Part shown: piece by piece, positions 24,747-33,607 of the stretch
Numbering within the stretch: the stretch's first letter is position 1
Layout of the letters: every line of letters starts with the position of its first letter
Source of the DNA: Dysgonomonas sp. Marseille-P4361
Lineage (GTDB): Bacteria > Bacteroidota > Bacteroidia > Bacteroidales > Dysgonomonadaceae
Direction: 5' to 3'
DNA: 64,000 nt
Assembly (NCBI RefSeq): GCF_900343125.1
Contig: NZ_OPYL01000001.1
Span: forward strand, 744,001 to 808,000
Made by a program: the position numbers and the translations under genes
Notes under the pieces: model-generated
Told to the model about the DNA's origin: nothing
What the model saw: the letters and a program-made list of their open reading frames with translations, nothing else
Databases searched by the model: none

Positions 24747-26288
24747 CTAATGATTAGTCCAGGTTTCCCTATCCAAATTTCGATAATTTATTGCTTCTGC
24801 CAAATGTTTTGGCATTAATTTTTCAGAATTGTCTAAATCAGCTATTGTTCTCGCTACTTTCAATATGCGATCATATGCTCTTGCCGAGAGGTTGAATCTG
24901 TCCATTGCTGTCTTTAACAAGCTAAGACCTGCATCATCCGGTGTTGCATATTTAGCTAATAATTTCGGAGTCATCTGAGCATTACAATATATACCTTCTT
25001 CATTTTCGAAGCGTTTCTCTTGAATCTCTCTAGCCTTAATCACTCTCTCTCGGATAGCAAGGCTTGATTCTGCAGGTTGTTTATCTGAAATCTTTTCGAA
25101 AGGCACCGGAACAATTTCGATGTGTATATCTATACGATCGAGCAGAGGGCCTGATATTTTGTTCAGGTATCGTTGTACTGCTCCATGAGGACAAACGCAC
25201 TCCTTGGTAGGATGATTGTAGTATCCGCAAGGGCATGGGTTCATCGATGAAACGAGCATAAAACTTGCTGGATATTCGACAGAGAACTTCGAGCGGGAAA
25301 TTGTTATTCGTCGGTCTTCCAAAGGTTGCCTCATTACTTCCAAAACACTTCGGCTAAATTCAGGAAGTTCGTCCAGGAAAAGAACTCCATTGTGGGATAG
25401 ACTTATTTCTCCGGGTTGAGGAAATGCCCCTCCTCCAACCAATGCAACATCTGAAATAGTATGGTGAGGGTTGCGGAACGGACGCTGAGTCATCAGAGAT
25501 GTTTCAGAACCTATCTTTCCAGCAACGCTGTGTATCTTAGTCGTTTCCAGAGCTTCGTGAAGCGTAAAAGGTGGCAGTATAGAAGGAATTCGTTTGGCCA
25601 TCATCGATTTCCCAGCTCCGGGAGGGCCTATCATAATGAGATTATGCCCCCCTGCGGCTGCTACTTCAAGAGCCCGTTTTACATTTTCTTGTCCTTTAAC
25701 ATCCGAAAAGTCAAATTCGAAAGAGTTCTGAGCTTTGCTGAATTCTTCTCTTGTATTTACAATAGTGGGAGTTAGTTCTGCCTTTGAATTGAAGAAATCT
25801 ATAACTTCGCTTATGTTTTCAACTCCATATACATCGAGGTTGTTGACAACTGCTGCTTCTTTTGCATTCTTGCTTGGAAGAATAATGCCTTTAAAGCCGA
25901 GCTCCCGTGCTTTTATTGCTATGGGGAGTACACCTTTGATGGGCAGAATACTTCCGTCTAAAGAAAGTTCTCCCATAATCATATAGTCAGATAGTTTGTC
26001 GGGAGTAATACTTTCGGATGCAGCCAGAATGCCTATAGCTAGCGGAAGATCGTAGGCTGTTCCTTCTTTACGTATGTCTGCCGGGGACATGTTTATAACA
26101 ACTTGCTGGCGAGGGAATTTATAGCCGTTCTCCTGTAGAGCAGATATTATTCTTTCGTGACTTTCTTTTACAGAAGCGTCAGGAAGCCCGACAAGCATAA
26201 ATTTTATGCCTTTGGAACAATTGACTTCTATTGTTATTTGTGTCGCAGTTATTCCTTGTACAGCAGCTCCAAAAACTTTTACTAGCAT
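24747..26288 (-). CDS. YifB/ComM-type Mg chelatase-like AAA+ ATPase
   Basis: The 513-residue protein has an N-terminal Lon-like domain ('VNMSPADIRKEGTAYDLPLA'), AAA+ core with Walker A 'GPPGAGKSMMAKRIPS' (about residue 219), 'VLFLDELPEFSRSVLEVMRQP' (Walker B), a zinc-like 'CPCGYYNHPTKECVCP' loop, and a C-terminal helical 'SARAYDRILKVARTIADL' segment. ComM is a hexameric branch-migration helicase in transformation and recombination. It starts the operon leading into LPS core genes, 25 bases before DUF4254. Confidence 0.94.
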   Translation of the reverse strand: MLVKVFGAAVQGITATQITIEVNCSKGIKFMLVGLPDASVKESHERIISALQENGYKFPRQQVVINMSPADIRKEGTAYDLPLAIGILAASESITPDKLSDYMIMGELSLDGSILPIKGVLPIAIKARELGFKGIILPSKNAKEAAVVNNLDVYGVENISEVIDFFNSKAELTPTIVNTREEFSKAQNSFEFDFSDVKGQENVKRALEVAAAGGHNLIMIGPPGAGKSMMAKRIPSILPPFTLHEALETTKIHSVAGKIGSETSLMTQRPFRNPHHTISDVALVGGGAFPQPGEISLSHNGVLFLDELPEFSRSVLEVMRQPLEDRRITISRSKFSVEYPASFMLVSSMNPCPCGYYNHPTKECVCPHGAVQRYLNKISGPLLDRIDIHIEIVPVPFEKISDKQPAESSLAIRERVIKAREIQEKRFENEEGIYCNAQMTPKLLAKYATPDDAGLSLLKTAMDRFNLSARAYDRILKVARTIADLDNSEKLMPKHLAEAINYRNLDRETWTNH

Positions 26289-26363
26289 TCTGTATGTGTA
26301 AATCTGTATTGGGTAGAGATTAGCTTAAGTTTTGCTTTTCTCTACTATATATTAGTTTGTATT

Positions 26364-27485
26364 TTATTTTGAAAGTTCCTCCATTTTCTTTGGTAATGCC
26401 AATATGTGAATATCTCTTTCCAAAATTTGATTTGAAGGTGATATTAAAATGTTGTATGGCATTTCGTTGATATTGTATTCTACAAAAGGTTTAGCAGCCC
26501 ATCCGCCTTCGACCGGCAGAAGATCCCATTTTACAGAATCCGTAATTGCTTTAGATAAAGGTTCCTGTTCTATATCTTTTACTATTGTGATGAATTCTAT
26601 ATTTCGTTTTTCTTTTTTTAGTTGCTCATATACGCTTACTGCGTCTTTCTTTTCATCTATGCAGACGCTGCACGTCGTAGAAGCAAATGTCAGTAGAACA
26701 TACTTTCCTCTAAAGGTCGAGATATTAACTGTTTCTCCTTTGTTGTTTTTTAAAGAAAAGAGAGGAGCTGTCGCTCCTGCAGAGGAACTTTTTATTTTTT
26801 TGACGTATTCATTTAATTCATGCGTAATAGAAAAGTCTGCAGCCTTTCCCCGTAATAGAGCCAAATTCTCTTCCAAGCGAGGAATGGATGTTTCATCCTT
26901 GAAGAAGATATTCAATAGCATTGCACTGGCTATTTGGTCAGGATGACTTTGGATATACGCCTCAGCTACATTCGATAATTCAAAATTGATGTTTTTTAAA
27001 TCAGCGACATAATCTTTTGGGATTATACTATCGTTGTCGTTAATCCTTTTCTCGGTGGCGTTTAAGATCTTTGCGCGGGAACTTAATAGCTCTTTATTCT
27101 TGTTCTTAAACTCTGTAATGTTATCATTCACGTCTCCTCCTTTTATTTCAAGTAAATCTGAAAAGAGTAGGTCGCCTTTTATTTTAACATTCCAACCTTT
27201 GTCGGCTAAAACGAATGTGTTTCTGGTGTTGTCGTTGAAATATAAAGATAAGACAGTAAGATGGTCTATTTCTTTTTTGTAAGAAAACTCTCCTTTTTGG
27301 TCTATAGCCACTGTGTCTAAAAACACAGAATCTCCTTTTTCGTAAGATATAAAGAAGTAGTTTCCTATCACATTCTCTAGTTTTCCTGAAATTTGAAACG
27401 AATCAGAAGTCCTATTGCATGAAGCAAATAAGATTATAGAGAGGAAAAATAGTGTCAAAACTGAAATTAAAGGATGTTTTGTCAT
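26364..27485 (-). CDS. TlpA-like thioredoxin-fold lipoprotein with DUF4369-type N-terminus
   Basis: The 373-residue protein has a lipoprotein signal ending 'ILFASC' (Cys about 23), an N-terminal beta-rich DUF4369-like domain ('FQISGKLENVIGNYFFISYEKGDSVFLDT') and a C-terminal AhpC/TSA-Redoxin domain around 240-373. The redox site is C-S-V-C in 'ASTTCSVCIDEKK' rather than the common CxxC of TlpA (WCxPC), so the partner is uncertain. Such lipoproteins act as periplasmic thiol reductases in Bacteroidetes. It is a single gene with its own promoter motif. Confidence 0.87.
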   Translation of the reverse strand: MTKHPLISVLTLFFLSIILFASCNRTSDSFQISGKLENVIGNYFFISYEKGDSVFLDTVAIDQKGEFSYKKEIDHLTVLSLYFNDNTRNTFVLADKGWNVKIKGDLLFSDLLEIKGGDVNDNITEFKNKNKELLSSRAKILNATEKRINDNDSIIPKDYVADLKNINFELSNVAEAYIQSHPDQIASAMLLNIFFKDETSIPRLEENLALLRGKAADFSITHELNEYVKKIKSSSAGATAPLFSLKNNKGETVNISTFRGKYVLLTFASTTCSVCIDEKKDAVSVYEQLKKEKRNIEFITIVKDIEQEPLSKAITDSVKWDLLPVEGGWAAKPFVEYNINEMPYNILISPSNQILERDIHILALPKKMEELSK

Positions 27486-27539
27486 CGTTGTATCCGTTAT
27501 TTTAAGATAAAAACTATCACAGTTATATTATATAACGTG

Positions 27540-27547
27540 CAAATATA
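27540..27547 (-). promoter_or_regulatory. -7 promoter motif for the TlpA-like gene
   Basis: TATATTTG on the minus strand matches TAnnTTTG, 55 bases upstream of the ATG at 27485. Confidence 0.5.
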
Positions 27548-27691
27548 CGTTTTATTTTTAAACGTTTAAAAAAATGAAATTGTTTTAAAAAAAATTAATT
27601 TATGTATTTCCTGTCTTTATCTGTTGTTGCAAAATAAATTGCAAATTACTAATTAATCAATATTTAGTAAAACTACCCGACCTAAAATCGT

Positions 27692-27699
27692 TATCTTTG
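27692..27699 (+). promoter_or_regulatory. -7 promoter motif for the S9 peptidase gene
   Basis: TATCTTTG matches TAnnTTTG, 28 bases upstream of the ATG at 27727. It overlaps the alternative upstream start, supporting the shorter ORF. Confidence 0.6.
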
Positions 27700-27726
27700 T
27701 GCGCTAAAATAAATTATCTATCAAAA

Positions 27727-29886
27727 ATGAGATTTATATATTCTATTCTTATCGTATTCAGTGCTTTGATGCCAATGAAAACATTTAGTCAAGATATTTC
27801 TTTAACCCTCGAAGATTTAATTCCAGGAGGTAAAACATTCAGCAAGTATCGTGCCGAGATGCCACGACAGTTAGCGTGGTATGGTGACAAACTTACCTTT
27901 GTCAAAGGAGACTGTATAATGACAGTTCCTATCTCAGAGAAACAGAAATCAGAAGTGTTTTTGAGGCTGGTTGAAATAAATGCTAATCTGGGATTGTCTG
28001 AAGATCAAGGTTTGAAAAGTATGACAAAGGTATATCCTGTGTCAGCAGAATCTAGCGAATTACTGATTTACGGGAATAAAAACATATACCTGTACGATTT
28101 TAAAGCAAAGAATAAAACAGCAGAATTTAATATTCTGCCAAAAATGGATAACTTGGATTTTGCCGCCGAAAATAAAGTTGTAGCATATACAAAAGATAAT
28201 AATCTGTATATCCAAACAGCCAAAGGTGAGGAGTTTGCTGTATCCGAGGATGAAAATAAAGAAATTGTTTATGGACAGTCGGTTCACCGAAACGAATTTG
28301 GTATAAAGAAAGGAACATTTTGGTCTCCGTCAGGGCAAAGTCTTGCCTTCTACCGAATGGACGAAAGTATGGTGACAGATTATCCACTGGTTGATGTGTC
28401 TGCCAGAGTTGCAAAACTGAAAAACCAGAAATACCCTATGGCGGGTATGAAAAGCCATCATGTGACAGTGGGAGTATATAATGTTTCGACAAAGAAAACT
28501 GTATATCTGAAAACCGGAACTCCTAAAGAAAAATTTCTTACAAATATAGCTTGGAGCCCGGATGAGAAGAGTGTTTATATTGCAGAACTGAATAGAGGGC
28601 AAGATACTTGTGTCGTGAATCGTTATAATGTAGAAACGGGTAAATTGGAGAAGACTCTATTTACCGAAACACATCCGAAATACGTTGAACCCGAAAATCC
28701 GGTTTTCTTCTTGAAAAACGATAAAAATAAATTTCTTTGGCTGAGCGAAAGAGATGGGTTTAACCATCTATACCTATATGATACGGATGGGAATTTACTG
28801 AAACAAGTAACTTCGGGGCAATGGGATGTAACATCAATTATAGGGTTTGATGAAAAGGGAGAGAATTTGTTCTATTTGTCAACAGAAGTAAGCCCGGTAG
28901 AGAAGCAAATCTATAAACTTAATCTGAAAAGCGGAAAAAGAGAGCAGCTATCGAAAGAAGAAGGAGTGCATTATGCAGCATTGAGTGCAAGTGGTAAATA
29001 CATATCGGATATGTATACATCTCAGCATAATCCGGGTAAAGTTGCTGTGACAGAGACTAAATCGAATAAAACTTATGTGTCGCATACAGCAAAGAATCCT
29101 TATGGCAATGTTGTTCTTCCCGAAATTACACTTGGTTCGGTGAAAGCAAATGATGGAGAAACTGATCTTTATTATCGTATGGTGAAGCCTACAAAATTTG
29201 ATCCGAACGAAAAATATCCGGTGATTGTTTATGTTTATGGAGGTCCTCATTCTCAGATGGTGGATAACTCATGGATGGCACAAGCGCGAGGCTGGGATAT
29301 CTTCATGGCTCAAAAAGGTTATATAGTATTCACTCTTGATAACAGAGGTACTTTGTACAGAGGTCTTGAATTTGAGAATATTACACACCGTCAATTGGGA
29401 GTAGTAGAAACACAAGATCAGATGTCGGGTGTAGAATACCTGAAAACCTTGCCATTTGTAGATACAGAAAGGATTGGTGTTCATGGATGGAGTTATGGTG
29501 GTTTTATGACGCTGAATCTGATGCTTCGTCATCCGGAGACATTCAAAGTGGGAGTTGCCGGAGGTCCGGTTACGGACTGGAAATACTATGAGATAATGTA
29601 TGGTGAGCGTTATATGGATTCACCTCAGGAGAATCCAGAAGGGTATAAAGAAACAAGTATGGTGGACAGAGCGGGTGATCTGAAAGGCAGACTTTTGCTG
29701 ATTCATGGAGATGAAGATCCGGTAGTAGTTATGCAGCACAACTTGAGCTTTATAGCTTCGGCAATAAAAAAAGGAACTCACCCCGACTTATTTATTTATC
29801 CAGGGCAAGAACATAACATGATAGGAAGAGACAGAATTCATCTTCACGAGCATATCACCAGATATTTTGATGACTTTTTGAAGTAA
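27727..29886 (+). CDS. Dipeptidyl peptidase IV-like S9 peptidase
   Basis: The 719-residue secreted serine peptidase removes dipeptides from peptide N-termini. A signal peptide precedes an eight-bladed beta-propeller (about 40-450) and the alpha/beta-hydrolase domain with nucleophile Ser in 'GWSYGGFM', Asp in 'IHGDEDPVV' and His in 'GQEHNMI'. The Glu pair motif region 'NEFGIKKGTFWSPSG' fits the DPP4 subfamily. The start at 27727 is chosen over 27697, which would lie inside the promoter motif. It probably feeds peptide uptake in the periplasm. Confidence 0.93.
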   Translation: MRFIYSILIVFSALMPMKTFSQDISLTLEDLIPGGKTFSKYRAEMPRQLAWYGDKLTFVKGDCIMTVPISEKQKSEVFLRLVEINANLGLSEDQGLKSMTKVYPVSAESSELLIYGNKNIYLYDFKAKNKTAEFNILPKMDNLDFAAENKVVAYTKDNNLYIQTAKGEEFAVSEDENKEIVYGQSVHRNEFGIKKGTFWSPSGQSLAFYRMDESMVTDYPLVDVSARVAKLKNQKYPMAGMKSHHVTVGVYNVSTKKTVYLKTGTPKEKFLTNIAWSPDEKSVYIAELNRGQDTCVVNRYNVETGKLEKTLFTETHPKYVEPENPVFFLKNDKNKFLWLSERDGFNHLYLYDTDGNLLKQVTSGQWDVTSIIGFDEKGENLFYLSTEVSPVEKQIYKLNLKSGKREQLSKEEGVHYAALSASGKYISDMYTSQHNPGKVAVTETKSNKTYVSHTAKNPYGNVVLPEITLGSVKANDGETDLYYRMVKPTKFDPNEKYPVIVYVYGGPHSQMVDNSWMAQARGWDIFMAQKGYIVFTLDNRGTLYRGLEFENITHRQLGVVETQDQMSGVEYLKTLPFVDTERIGVHGWSYGGFMTLNLMLRHPETFKVGVAGGPVTDWKYYEIMYGERYMDSPQENPEGYKETSMVDRAGDLKGRLLLIHGDEDPVVVMQHNLSFIASAIKKGTHPDLFIYPGQEHNMIGRDRIHLHEHITRYFDDFLK

Positions 29887-29890
29887 TGGC

Positions 29891-29917
29891 AACCAACAAT
29901 ATCCCTACTTGTTGGTT
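29891..29917 (+). terminator. Hairpin after the S9 peptidase gene
   Basis: AACCAACAA (29891-29899) pairs with TTGTTGGTT (29909-29917). It lacks a downstream T-run, so termination is uncertain; it may instead protect or separate transcripts before queD. Confidence 0.4.
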
Positions 29918-29957
29918 ATATAGGTGGGTAAGTGAAAAATAAAGAAGTAAGCTAAAC

Positions 29958-30320
29958 ATGTATAAGATAAGTAAACAATTTGCATTTTCAGCGTCGCATA
30001 TATTAGAAGGGTTGTCGCAAGATCATCCTTGCTCCCGACTGCACGGACATAACTATGTTGTAACAGTGCATCTGAAATCGGAGCAATTAAATGCTGTTGG
30101 GTTTGTAAAAGATTATAGAGAACTTGATTCTATAAAACAATATATAGATAGAGAATTAGATCACAGGCATCTGAATGATATTTTTCCATTCAATCCTACT
30201 GCGGAAAATATGGCTAAATACTTGTATGATTTATTTAAAAAAGAAATATCCGAAGTGTATGCTGTAGAGGTGTCTGAAACTCCTAAAACAACCGCCATAT
30301 ATGAAGCTGACAGTAAATGA
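29958..30320 (+). CDS. queD: 6-carboxytetrahydropterin synthase QueD
   Basis: The 120-residue PTPS-fold enzyme makes 6-carboxytetrahydropterin on the way to queuosine. Zinc and catalytic motifs are 'FAFSASHIL', 'CSRLHGHNYVV' (Cys and the HGH pair) and 'LDHRHLNDI'. Its last 20 bases overlap the start of queE, so the two are coupled. No preQ1 riboswitch is apparent in the short leader. Confidence 0.95.
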   Translation: MYKISKQFAFSASHILEGLSQDHPCSRLHGHNYVVTVHLKSEQLNAVGFVKDYRELDSIKQYIDRELDHRHLNDIFPFNPTAENMAKYLYDLFKKEISEVYAVEVSETPKTTAIYEADSK

Positions 30321-30882
30321 GATTTTTTACTCTCTTCAGGGAGAGGGTGGACGTAGCGGAGAACCATCTATATTTATACGGTTGACAAAATGCAATCTAT
30401 CATGCTCTTTTTGCGATACAGATTTTGCGAATGGAGATGAAATGACCTTAGAGGAGATTTTGGAGGTTATAGAGCGTTATCCTTGCAAATGGATTATTTG
30501 GACAGGAGGAGAGCCAACCATTCAGTTGAAAGACGAATATCTGGCATTCTTCAAAGAGCGAGGTTATAAGCAGGCAATAGAAACGAATGGAACAAGGAGG
30601 GTGCCTTCGTTGATTGACTATATCTCTTGTAGCCCTAAGCAGCATTATGAAACGATAAAAGAACGTATACCTGCAGTGAATGAAATTCGTATGCCTATTA
30701 CTGTGGGCGATGAAGTGCCGAATATCTCTATATTTCCTAAAGCAGATAACTATTTTTTAAGTCCTATTTTTGATGGGGATAAAATAAACATGGAGAATGT
30801 AAGCTATTGTATAGAACTCATCAAGAGTAATCCGGAATGGAGACTTAGTTTGCAGATTCATAAACTGATACACATCGAATAA
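30301..30882 (+). CDS. queE: 7-carboxy-7-deazaguanine synthase QueE
   Basis: The 193-residue radical SAM enzyme converts 6-carboxytetrahydropterin to 7-carboxy-7-deazaguanine for queuosine. The cluster motif is C-N-L-S-C-S-F-C (CxxxCxxC) in 'RLTKCNLSCSFCDTDFA', with 'SLQGEGGRSGEPSIFIR' before it and 'WTGGEPTIQL' after. It overlaps queD by 20 bases and is 7 bases from rnz. Confidence 0.95.
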   Translation: MKLTVNEIFYSLQGEGGRSGEPSIFIRLTKCNLSCSFCDTDFANGDEMTLEEILEVIERYPCKWIIWTGGEPTIQLKDEYLAFFKERGYKQAIETNGTRRVPSLIDYISCSPKQHYETIKERIPAVNEIRMPITVGDEVPNISIFPKADNYFLSPIFDGDKINMENVSYCIELIKSNPEWRLSLQIHKLIHIE

Positions 30883-30889
30883 ATCTATA

Positions 30890-31804
30890 ATGGAAAAATT
30901 TGAAGTTGATATTCTGGGCTGTGGATCGGCAACACCTACAATTCAGCATAACCCTTCGTCGCAGGTAGTGAACGTAAGAGAAAAGCTCTTTATGGTTGAC
31001 TGTGGAGAGGGTACGCAGCTTCAGATGCGGCACAGTAGACTTCGTTTCGGCAGACTTAATCGGATATTTATCTCTCATTTGCATGGCGATCATTGTTTTG
31101 GACTGCTTGGGTTGATATCTACGCTGGCCTTGCTTGGCAGAACTGGAGATTTGTTTATCCATTCAGTTGCGGGATTGGAAGAAATATTACGTCCACAATT
31201 AGACTTTTTCTGTAAGGATAATCCATTTGAGGTGAAGATCGAAACTTTTGATCCGGTCAATAGTGAGGTGATATATGAAGATAAGTCTGTTCAGGTCAAA
31301 ACAATTCCGTTGCGTCATCGAGTACCTTGTGCCGGCTTTTTATTTAGGGAGCAGGAGAAAGAAGCCCATCTAGTTGCTGAGATGATTAAGTTTTATAACA
31401 TCCCGATAAAAGAGTTGGCTAAAATTAAACAAGGGGCAGATTTTGTTACTGAGGATGGAGCAATTGTCCCGAATGCAAGACTGACAAGACCAGCTACGCC
31501 GTCGCGTTCGTATGCCTATTGTTCAGATACCGCTTATTCCGAAAAAATAATTCCCATTATTGAAGGAGTCGATTTGCTTTATCATGAGGCAACGTTTACT
31601 CAAGAGGATGCTTCGAGGGCAAAAACTACCGGTCATTCAACTGCAAAGCAAGCTGCTGAGATCGCAAAGTTGGCGAATGTAAAGAAGTTGATGTTAGGTC
31701 ATTTTTCGGCTCGATATACAGATAATAATATTCTTTTAGACGAAGCAAAGGTAATTTTTCCTAACACAATTTTAGCTAACGAAGGTTTGCGTGAAAAATT
31801 GTGA
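30890..31804 (+). CDS. rnz: Ribonuclease Z
   Basis: The 304-residue metallo-beta-lactamase-fold endonuclease trims tRNA 3' ends. The HxHxDH motif is in 'ISHLHGDHCFGLLGL' (about residue 64), with 'DVLYHEATFT'-like 'DLLYHEATF' and 'GHFSARYTDN' downstream. The length fits the short bacterial RNase Z. It is the third gene of queD-queE-rnz; both queuosine and RNase Z act on tRNA. Confidence 0.95.
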   Translation: MEKFEVDILGCGSATPTIQHNPSSQVVNVREKLFMVDCGEGTQLQMRHSRLRFGRLNRIFISHLHGDHCFGLLGLISTLALLGRTGDLFIHSVAGLEEILRPQLDFFCKDNPFEVKIETFDPVNSEVIYEDKSVQVKTIPLRHRVPCAGFLFREQEKEAHLVAEMIKFYNIPIKELAKIKQGADFVTEDGAIVPNARLTRPATPSRSYAYCSDTAYSEKIIPIIEGVDLLYHEATFTQEDASRAKTTGHSTAKQAAEIAKLANVKKLMLGHFSARYTDNNILLDEAKVIFPNTILANEGLREKL

Positions 31805-31813
31805 AACTCCCCG

Positions 31814-31838
31814 TTTTTTTTGTTTTTTTTGTTTTTTT
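31814..31838 (+). repeat. T-tract in the promoter region of a small secreted protein
   Basis: Three runs of 8, 8 and 7 T separated by single G lie between rnz and the promoter motif at 31854. The last TTTG (ending 31831) could serve as a -33 element. Homopolymers of this length are prone to slippage. Confidence 0.6.
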
Positions 31839-31853
31839 ATAAGCTTTAATATC

Positions 31854-31861
31854 TATATTTG
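31854..31861 (+). promoter_or_regulatory. -7 promoter motif for the small secreted protein
   Basis: TATATTTG matches TAnnTTTG. It overlaps the alternative GTG start at 31861 and is 20 bases before the preferred ATG at 31882. The spacing from TTTG at 31828-31831 is 22 bases, slightly longer than the usual 19-21. Confidence 0.55.
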
Positions 31862-31881
31862 TGACTGTTAGAACTATAGAT

Positions 31882-32217
31882 ATGATTAGATGTAAGAGCA
31901 TATTACTTTCCTTATTGCTTATAGGATCTGCTTCTGTCGTTAGTGCGGAGAATGCGGATTTTCCTATCAATACATCTTTTGCTGAGACTGATGATACGGT
32001 TCTGACACTAAAGGTTACGATAAATGAAGATACGGAAATAGAGTTGGAGAATGTACTTAAAACAACCAACTATCTAGATGTATATAATCTTTTAGGCGTA
32101 AAGGTTACAAGTGTAAATCTGAAGAAATGTGTTGATAATAGATGTTCTTTAGATCTTAATAAGGGATTGTACATACTGAAAGCAGGAAAGGTAGCCAAAA
32201 AGGTCATTGTGCGATAA
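31882..32217 (+). CDS. Small secreted protein with type IX secretion-like C-terminal tail
   Basis: The 111-residue protein has a signal peptide (to about 'VVSAEN', residue 22), a short acidic middle, and a C-terminal part resembling the Por secretion/T9SS type A sorting domain ('LDVYNLLGVKV', 'LDLNKGLYILKAG', 'KKVIVR'). Such tails normally end large surface proteins; here the tail makes up about half of the protein. It could be a remnant of a larger protein or a free-standing small one. It has its own promoter motif and terminator. T9SS homology is judged by eye. Confidence 0.7.
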   Translation: MIRCKSILLSLLLIGSASVVSAENADFPINTSFAETDDTVLTLKVTINEDTEIELENVLKTTNYLDVYNLLGVKVTSVNLKKCVDNRCSLDLNKGLYILKAGKVAKKVIVR

Positions 32218-32239
32218 ATACAGATAATTATATTCTATG

Positions 32240-32273
32240 CTGCGTGTTCTATGTGAATTCGCAGTTTTTTTTT
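32240..32273 (+). terminator. Terminator after the small secreted protein
   Basis: CTGCG (32240-32244) pairs with CGCAG (32260-32264) and is followed by nine T residues. Confidence 0.6.
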
Positions 32274-32419
32274 GAAGAGCGTTCCCAATCCTTATTGTAT
32301 AGAAATTGATTGTAAAGTCTAAAAAAAGGTAAAACTTTGCAAAAAGGGGATGTAATATCAAAAAGCAGATGTAACTTGTATGTTTAATTAATAGCGGGAT
32401 AAAAAAGAGAGAATGAAAT

Positions 32420-33490
32420 ATGAGGATTCAATTTATTACTTGCATTTTTATTTTAATATTATTCTGTAATTGTTCGAAACAAACATCTTCTATAACGGTT
32501 TTATGCGAACAGGATGCTAAGGGTAATTATCTTCTGAAATGGGAAATGTTTCCGGAGGAGGATAATGCTTTGGTTGAAATATTCATGTCCGAGAATGATA
32601 GTATATTTTCCTCGAATGTAGTTTACACAGCTAAATCGAATGATTATATTGCCGTAATAGAAAATACTCCTGAAAATAATGAAACGCGTAAATTCTTTCG
32701 TCTGAAAATAGGTAATACTATTTCTCCCACAGTATCTAATCGTTTTTTTGAATTTGATAGTATTCAAAACTTTAGAGATCTTGGGGGATATGTGTCTTCT
32801 GATAAGCACCGCATTCGCTGGGGAAAAATATTCCGTTCGGGAAGCTTTACCCGAATGACGAATCATGACAGTGAAGAGTTAGAAAAGCTTGCGATTAAAA
32901 CGGTTATCGATTTGAGATCAAAAGATGTGAAGAATGTACGTCCTTTAAAAATTGAAGATGTAAACCAAGTACGCCTTCCTGTTTCTACCAATGGATATAA
33001 TGCGATGGCTCAGAAGGTGTTGGATGGGCAGTTCTTGAGAGGAGACGCTGTGATATATACGCAAGATACTTATAAGGATATGGTGACTAATTTCACCAAA
33101 GAGTATGCAGAACTTTTCGACTATTTTTGCGATGAGGCTAACTATCCGATCGTGTATTATTGCTTCTTAGGTAAAGATCAGTCGGGGTTGGCGACTTATT
33201 TCCTACTCAAGGCGCTTGATATTCCTACAGATGTTATAGAGGAAGATTACATGGCTTCTCATATAGGAATAGACAGAATAAAATCAGTGAAAAATGCCGA
33301 CAGCCTCTCCGAATCGCGTCAAGAGGCTTTTACAATACTTACGCAAACCGATATTTCCTTTCTTAAATATGGGCTCTCTTGTATAAAAGAGAAATATGGA
33401 AGTATAGATAATTATATGACAAAAGAGTTGAAGATAACTCCCGAAAAGAAAGAAAAATTAAAACGAATACTTCTCACCAATTATAACTAA
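32420..33490 (+). CDS. Tyrosine phosphatase-like lipoprotein lacking the catalytic Arg
   Basis: The 356-residue protein has a lipobox near 'ILFCNC' and a Y_phosphatase3 (dual-specificity-like) domain: 'FDSIQNFRDLGGYVSS', 'KIFRSGSFTRMTNHDSEELEKL', 'VIDLRSKDV'. The P-loop HCx5R reads Y247-C248-F-L-G-K-D-Q254-S-G, so the nucleophile Cys remains while the preceding His and the Arg that binds phosphate are replaced. The bases (TGC at 33161, CAG at 33179) are unambiguous. Activity is probably weak or absent; it may bind phospho-ligands. Outer-membrane or periplasmic by signal. Confidence 0.85.
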   Translation: MRIQFITCIFILILFCNCSKQTSSITVLCEQDAKGNYLLKWEMFPEEDNALVEIFMSENDSIFSSNVVYTAKSNDYIAVIENTPENNETRKFFRLKIGNTISPTVSNRFFEFDSIQNFRDLGGYVSSDKHRIRWGKIFRSGSFTRMTNHDSEELEKLAIKTVIDLRSKDVKNVRPLKIEDVNQVRLPVSTNGYNAMAQKVLDGQFLRGDAVIYTQDTYKDMVTNFTKEYAELFDYFCDEANYPIVYYCFLGKDQSGLATYFLLKALDIPTDVIEEDYMASHIGIDRIKSVKNADSLSESRQEAFTILTQTDISFLKYGLSCIKEKYGSIDNYMTKELKITPEKKEKLKRILLTNYN

Positions 33491-33607
33491 CTGTTTTAAT
33501 CTTATTACGTTTCTAATACTTTATAGTCAATGATTTGTATATGAAATATTTTATCGCGAAATTTGTGGCTAATAAAGAATGATTCTAGATAATAAGCTAT
33601 TAGAAAA

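Noticed and set aside
28060-28602. Several open frames on the minus strand inside the S9 peptidase gene
   Set aside because: They are antisense shadows of a strongly conserved gene, with no family match, no promoter motif and unnatural composition.
29887-29957. preQ1 riboswitch before queD-queE
   Set aside because: The gap is only 71 bases, contains a simple hairpin and shows no preQ1-aptamer pattern.
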